Position numbers and translations under genes: made by a program. The notes beneath the pieces are model-generated. The model was not told the origin of the DNA, ran no database searches, and saw nothing but the letters and a program-made list of their open reading frames with translations. 64,000 nt of DNA from Aphrophora alni (lineage: Eukaryota > Arthropoda > Insecta > Hemiptera > Aphrophoridae): assembly GCA_963513935.1 (NCBI GenBank), contig OY740777.1, forward strand, positions 12,945,092 to 13,009,091, given 5' to 3'. This document shows positions 60,936 through 64,000 of this stretch, one piece after another (position 1 is the stretch's first letter; each line of letters starts with the position of its first letter).

Positions 60936-62160
60936 TCCCTTTCTTCCACACATACAAACAGTTACACAAATTTCTGCAACTTATTTCATCTTTAGATTTT
61001 TAATTTTAATTTCCAATTTTATTTGTAATATTTATTTTCTTTTAGATTAAACAAAACAAATATTCAAACTTTACAATCATAATTTAGTTTCGAGTACAAA
61101 ATAAACTATACAATAACTTACTTAGAATTCCATATGAAATCCAACAAAGTTTCATTTTATTACAATACAAGTTTCAAATCAAATTCTATATAAGATACGT
61201 GCAGCCAATTTGTTCAAAGTATTCGATTTGTATTCAGCGACTTGTCTTAACAGAAATAAATTTGAAAATCGTAATAAACCTTCTTCAACTTCATGTTTCT
61301 ACTTTGTGTTATTTCATAGAATCTAAATTAAGCCAGGTCAACAATTTAATCTTAAACTTCACATTTTGCAACTGATAAGACAGGACAGCAGGACGCGAAT
61401 ATCAATTGGTCCTTTTTGTATGTCTCCTCGATTACGTCCTCAAACGTATTTCATTCAAAGGAGGGGAAGTCCTGGTTTTTAAAGTCCTGGTTTTTGCCTC
61501 TCTGTTCTGATACTTATTTTGAACCCTCATTTACAAGTCATTCCTTTTCCATCGTGAGTTACTTCGGATGGTTGTCCTGTTCTCCTATTTGCCCTCCATT
61601 CTATAGATAACTCCTAAAAACCCAATCCGTCTTCTTATCAATTCTAAACAATCAAACATCTTCAACCTGAATAGTAATAAATACAGAACTTCAACCTGTA
61701 AAATCCGTGATATTATAAATTCATGTAGGCCCTATAAGGAGGTAGTCTACTATTGTAACACTGTTCAATACGGAAATTGCCCGACCAATTTTCCCATAAT
61801 ATTAACAAAATAATAAACCATTACGTACTTGTTAAATTTAAATAAATTTCCGAGCAATAGTAATAGTTAAATAACTATAGACAATTGTTTTTAAAAAATT
61901 CTAACTTTTACGTTATACGTTTTTAACTATTAATAAATGAAAAACTAACAACAAATATATAAATAAATATGAACTAAGGAATGAAACGTGTTTCCACAAT
62001 AAACACAGTATTTGCAACAAAATAACAATTTTTCCTTGTTTACAGGAGAATCATCATCCCTTTATAAAAAAAGTAGGACCGTTGATTGTACAGTAATTAG
62101 TCTTTAATTAATTATAAAAGTGACTACATTTACGAACACTTTATTTCAACATGTTTATAG
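60936..62160. other. AT-rich DNA, no gene seen
   Basis: A small tandem duplication AAGTCCTGGTTTTT lies at 61467-61496. The 64-codon frame at 61416-61610 is unrecognised. Confidence 0.45.
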
Positions 62161-62164
62161 TTAT

Positions 62165-62520
62165 GCAAGTTGGCTTAATTGGTTAAGGCACATGTCTAGC
62201 TTGCTTTTTCGGACTTGTGAAACGTAACAGAGGCGCAGGTTCAAGTCGGATTAATGGCTTTGGGTAATTCCTGGCGTGTAGTTGCCCTTCCGTCTTCAGT
62301 AGTTATTTTAGCTTAAAGGTAAAAATATATCTTTAAAAGAACCAAATAAGGGAATACTCTAATAGCTTCAGAGTCGGAAGAGAACAAGAGTTGGTTAAAA
62401 GTAACCAAATTGGTGAGAGCGAAGAGAAGAATTTAACCCAAAACTATACGGAAAAGAGTGTACAGGTGCCTCGGGATTGCCAAGCCTGTACTCTCTATAG
62501 TTTCAATAACTGTCACAATT
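62165..62520 (+). repeat. tRNA-derived SINE, fullest copy (D)
   Basis: The head has an RNA polymerase III A box TGGCTTAATTGG (62171-62182, within GTTGGCTTAATTGGTTAAGG) and a B box GGTTCAAGTC (62238-62247), 67 bp apart, consistent with descent from a tRNA with a long variable region. The body continues with ATAGCTTCAGAGTCGGAAG (62364), GAGTTGGTTAAAAG, GAAGAATTTAACCCAAAAC, TCGGGATTGCCAAGCC and TGTACTCTCTATAG. Body sequences recur at 15.4, 29.5, 30.6, 45.9 and 62.8 kb without the head. A hammerhead-like motif follows 66 bp later. Confidence 0.65.
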
Positions 62521-62585
62521 TTCAGTTATTAAAGTATAAAATATTTTTCGTAAACATTTTTGATTACAACACCGTTTATCTACAA

Positions 62586-62622
62586 CTACTGAAGATGATG
62601 ATATAGTTATTGAAACGTCTAT
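62586..62622 (+). ncRNA. Hammerhead-like motif downstream of SINE D
   Basis: CTGAAGA (62589-62595), an extra T, GATGAT/GTTATT stem II rich in G-U pairs with loop ATA, GAAA (62612-62615), the palindrome ACGT (62615-62618), C17 (62619). Stem I has only two pairs (TA/TA). The core is complete. Confidence 0.55.
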
Positions 62623-62829
62623 TTTTACAAATAAAGTGTTTGTTTTAGAATGCTGTGAGTTTTATCTTTTTCTATTTCGTGATTAAAATTTCCACAAGTG
62701 TTGGTCATTTTATGTGAATAATTAAACAGTAAAAAAATCGACAGACAATTACAATTAGGATAAAATTAGTTTTGGAAAGTCACCATAGTGTGTACTGGCG
62801 TGAAAAACCCAGATTAAATAACTAGAACT

Positions 62830-62945
62830 AAACCTTTTTTCAGTAGTCTTGGGTTAGATCCCTTTCGTTCATCTTTCCTATCAGTACTCTCTTGACCAAT
62901 TCTGGTTTTTTCCGACCCTGACGCTATTATAGTGCTCGAGGACAA
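62830..62945 (-). repeat. SINE-like family, copy E (body only)
   Basis: Reverse complement contains ATAGCGTCAGGGTCGG, AATTGGTCAAGAGAG, GATGAACGAAAGGGATC and TAACCCAAGACTAC, aligned in order with copies C and D. It lies in inverted orientation to copy D, about 300 bp away. Confidence 0.6.
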
Positions 62946-63026
62946 AGGTTTTTTTAATGTTTTTTTTTTTTTTTTGTAGAAGGCGAAGATGACCGAAAGG
63001 TTTTTCTCCTTTACACAATAATTCAA

Positions 63027-63056
63027 ACACGTTTCAACGATCGTCATCTTCAGCTA
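63027..63056 (-). ncRNA. Decayed hammerhead-like motif
   Basis: On minus: CTGAAGA (RC of 63047-63053), an extra T, GAC/GTT stem II with loop GATC, GAAA, ACGT, then G at position 17. A G there is incompatible with hammerhead cleavage, so this copy should be inactive. Confidence 0.45.
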
Positions 63057-63961
63057 TGCACGAGTTACAATAATCAAACTATAATTGTTTTAATAAAAGG
63101 TATAATGTGTACGTTCTTACAATATCTATTAAGCTTAATATTTATTTATGTTGCAAAGAATACTATAAAATATATACCATTAAAAACCTTCCATATTTTG
63201 TAAAAATTCTATTTTGAAACTAAATTTGTCTATAAATATGCAAATCAAGTGAGTGGTTGACAACCCTCGTGTCTGGAGCCACCTTATTTACAGTAAAAAG
63301 GTAACCGAGGGGGGTTTCATTTTATATATTAATATTTTATCCAAGTCAGAGGGATCAAGTCTCTGTAATTCTGTTCTCTACCGAACCGAGCACTCGTGCA
63401 TTAGATCACGTAGAATAATAACATACAGCCAATACGCCGGGAGAATACTGTACGAAGAGGAGGGTAGATTGATTTTATTTTGGGGTGGAAGGAGGATTCT
63501 ATTTTGGTGATTTGTTTCTTTAAAATTATTGTTTCGATTAAATTGGTTTTTTACTTTTCTCTTGTAAAGTTAAGGTTTTAAAAGTATAAATAGAATTATT
63601 TTATATTTTAACACAATTTAATTGAGATGTAAGTGGAAATAAAACCATCGAAATGTTAAAAAAGTAGGTTTTAGTAACATTAAAACGAGGACGTTCAAAT
63701 CGAATTTTGAAAAAGTAAAACGTATTCACCACCCAATCCAGAAAATTACAAATTATATTCCCAACTATTTCACTAGAAAATATCGTTATGTAATAACCTA
63801 AGAATATATATTCCATCAATATTTAAAAAAATACAATATTTTAACATTTAGGAATATATACTAACTACATTAACCAATTTTCTAGTTATACGTGAGAGTA
63901 AAAAATGTGTAATATTAATTTTGGGTGTTGTATTTCCAATGAGAGATAAGTTAGTTGGTAT
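63057..63961. other. AT-rich DNA with a GC-richer patch
   Basis: 63260-63500 is less AT-rich (GTGTCTGGAGCCACC, CGAACCGAGCACTCGTGC, CGCCGGGAGAATACTG) and carries an unrecognised 85-codon frame (63253-63510). It might be an exon, promoter or repeat; nothing decides between these. Confidence 0.25.
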
Positions 63962-64000
63962 ACAGGGTGATTGAAACACGTGTAACAGCTGTTTTATTCG
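63962..64000. mobile_element. Left end of a CAGGGTG-type element, cut by window end
   Basis: TATACAGGGTGATTGAAACA at 63959 matches the terminus of the TA-flanked element at 40861. Only the first 39 bp are inside the window. Confidence 0.4.

Noticed and set aside
62165..62260. A functional tRNA gene
   Set aside because: A and B boxes are present, but no cloverleaf with paired acceptor ends could be drawn, and the sequence continues into a repeated SINE body.

Overview
The window is AT-rich eukaryotic DNA (about 70% A+T by eye) with long dinucleotide microsatellites, interspersed degenerate repeats, TTAGG-containing minisatellite units, TA-flanked CAGGGTG inverted-repeat elements and a 200-N assembly gap. 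This fits the intergenic or intronic DNA of an arthropod, most likely an insect. The insect call is an inference from the repeat landscape; no conserved gene confirms it. I see no rRNA, no free-standing tRNA gene, no CRISPR, no bacterial-type gene and no intact transposase, reverse transcriptase or integrase. Nearly all open frames of 60-130 codons look like chance openings or repeat translations.

The main theme is repeats that carry small hammerhead-ribozyme-like folds. About fifteen loci on both strands share one layout: CTGANGA, one extra T, a short hairpin (stem II), GAAA, a short self-complementary block (ACGT, ACGCGT, ACATGT or ATGTACAT), then usually a non-G base and, in the best copies, a 3-4 bp stem I. 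This matches the minimal hammerhead variants known from Penelope-like retroelements, whose helix III can form only between two molecules. Several loci are near-perfect inverted pairs (7.0-7.3 kb, 52.77-53.07 kb, 56.3-56.5 kb), giving foldback elements with a ribozyme motif in each arm. All appear non-autonomous.

Layout. 0-10 kb: AT-rich background, three related foldbacks (2.2, 7.0, 8.0 kb) and a candidate NRF-1/CRE promoter at 6.7 kb. 10-17 kb: a CA microsatellite, a 0.95-kb polypyrimidine tract (14.3-15.3 kb) and an 81-bp minisatellite with a hairpin in each unit (15.8-16.4 kb). 17-34 kb: AT-rich DNA, a second NRF-1 promoter candidate at 22.7 kb with a possible short first coding exon and splice donor, a 166-bp CT microsatellite, and copies of a SINE-like family. 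34.5-37.7 kb: a 3.1-kb satellite of about 54 units of 57 bp, a multiple of three, so two frames stay open for about 400 codons. 38-48 kb: a GA microsatellite, a CAGGGTG element with TA flanks, the best minus-strand hammerhead motif (44.07 kb) and a TTAGG-rich array split by about 300 bp. 48-60 kb: a local duplication, a second excellent hammerhead motif (49.41 kb), the largest hammerhead foldback and a CCAAT-box cluster. 60-64 kb: the gap in pyrimidine-rich DNA, a tRNA-derived SINE with A and B boxes, and the start of another CAGGGTG element at the window end.

If genes are present, the window holds at most their first exons, introns and regulatory DNA. The two NRF-1-type promoter candidates are the only places where I would put transcription starts. 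Everything else is repeats in various stages of decay.
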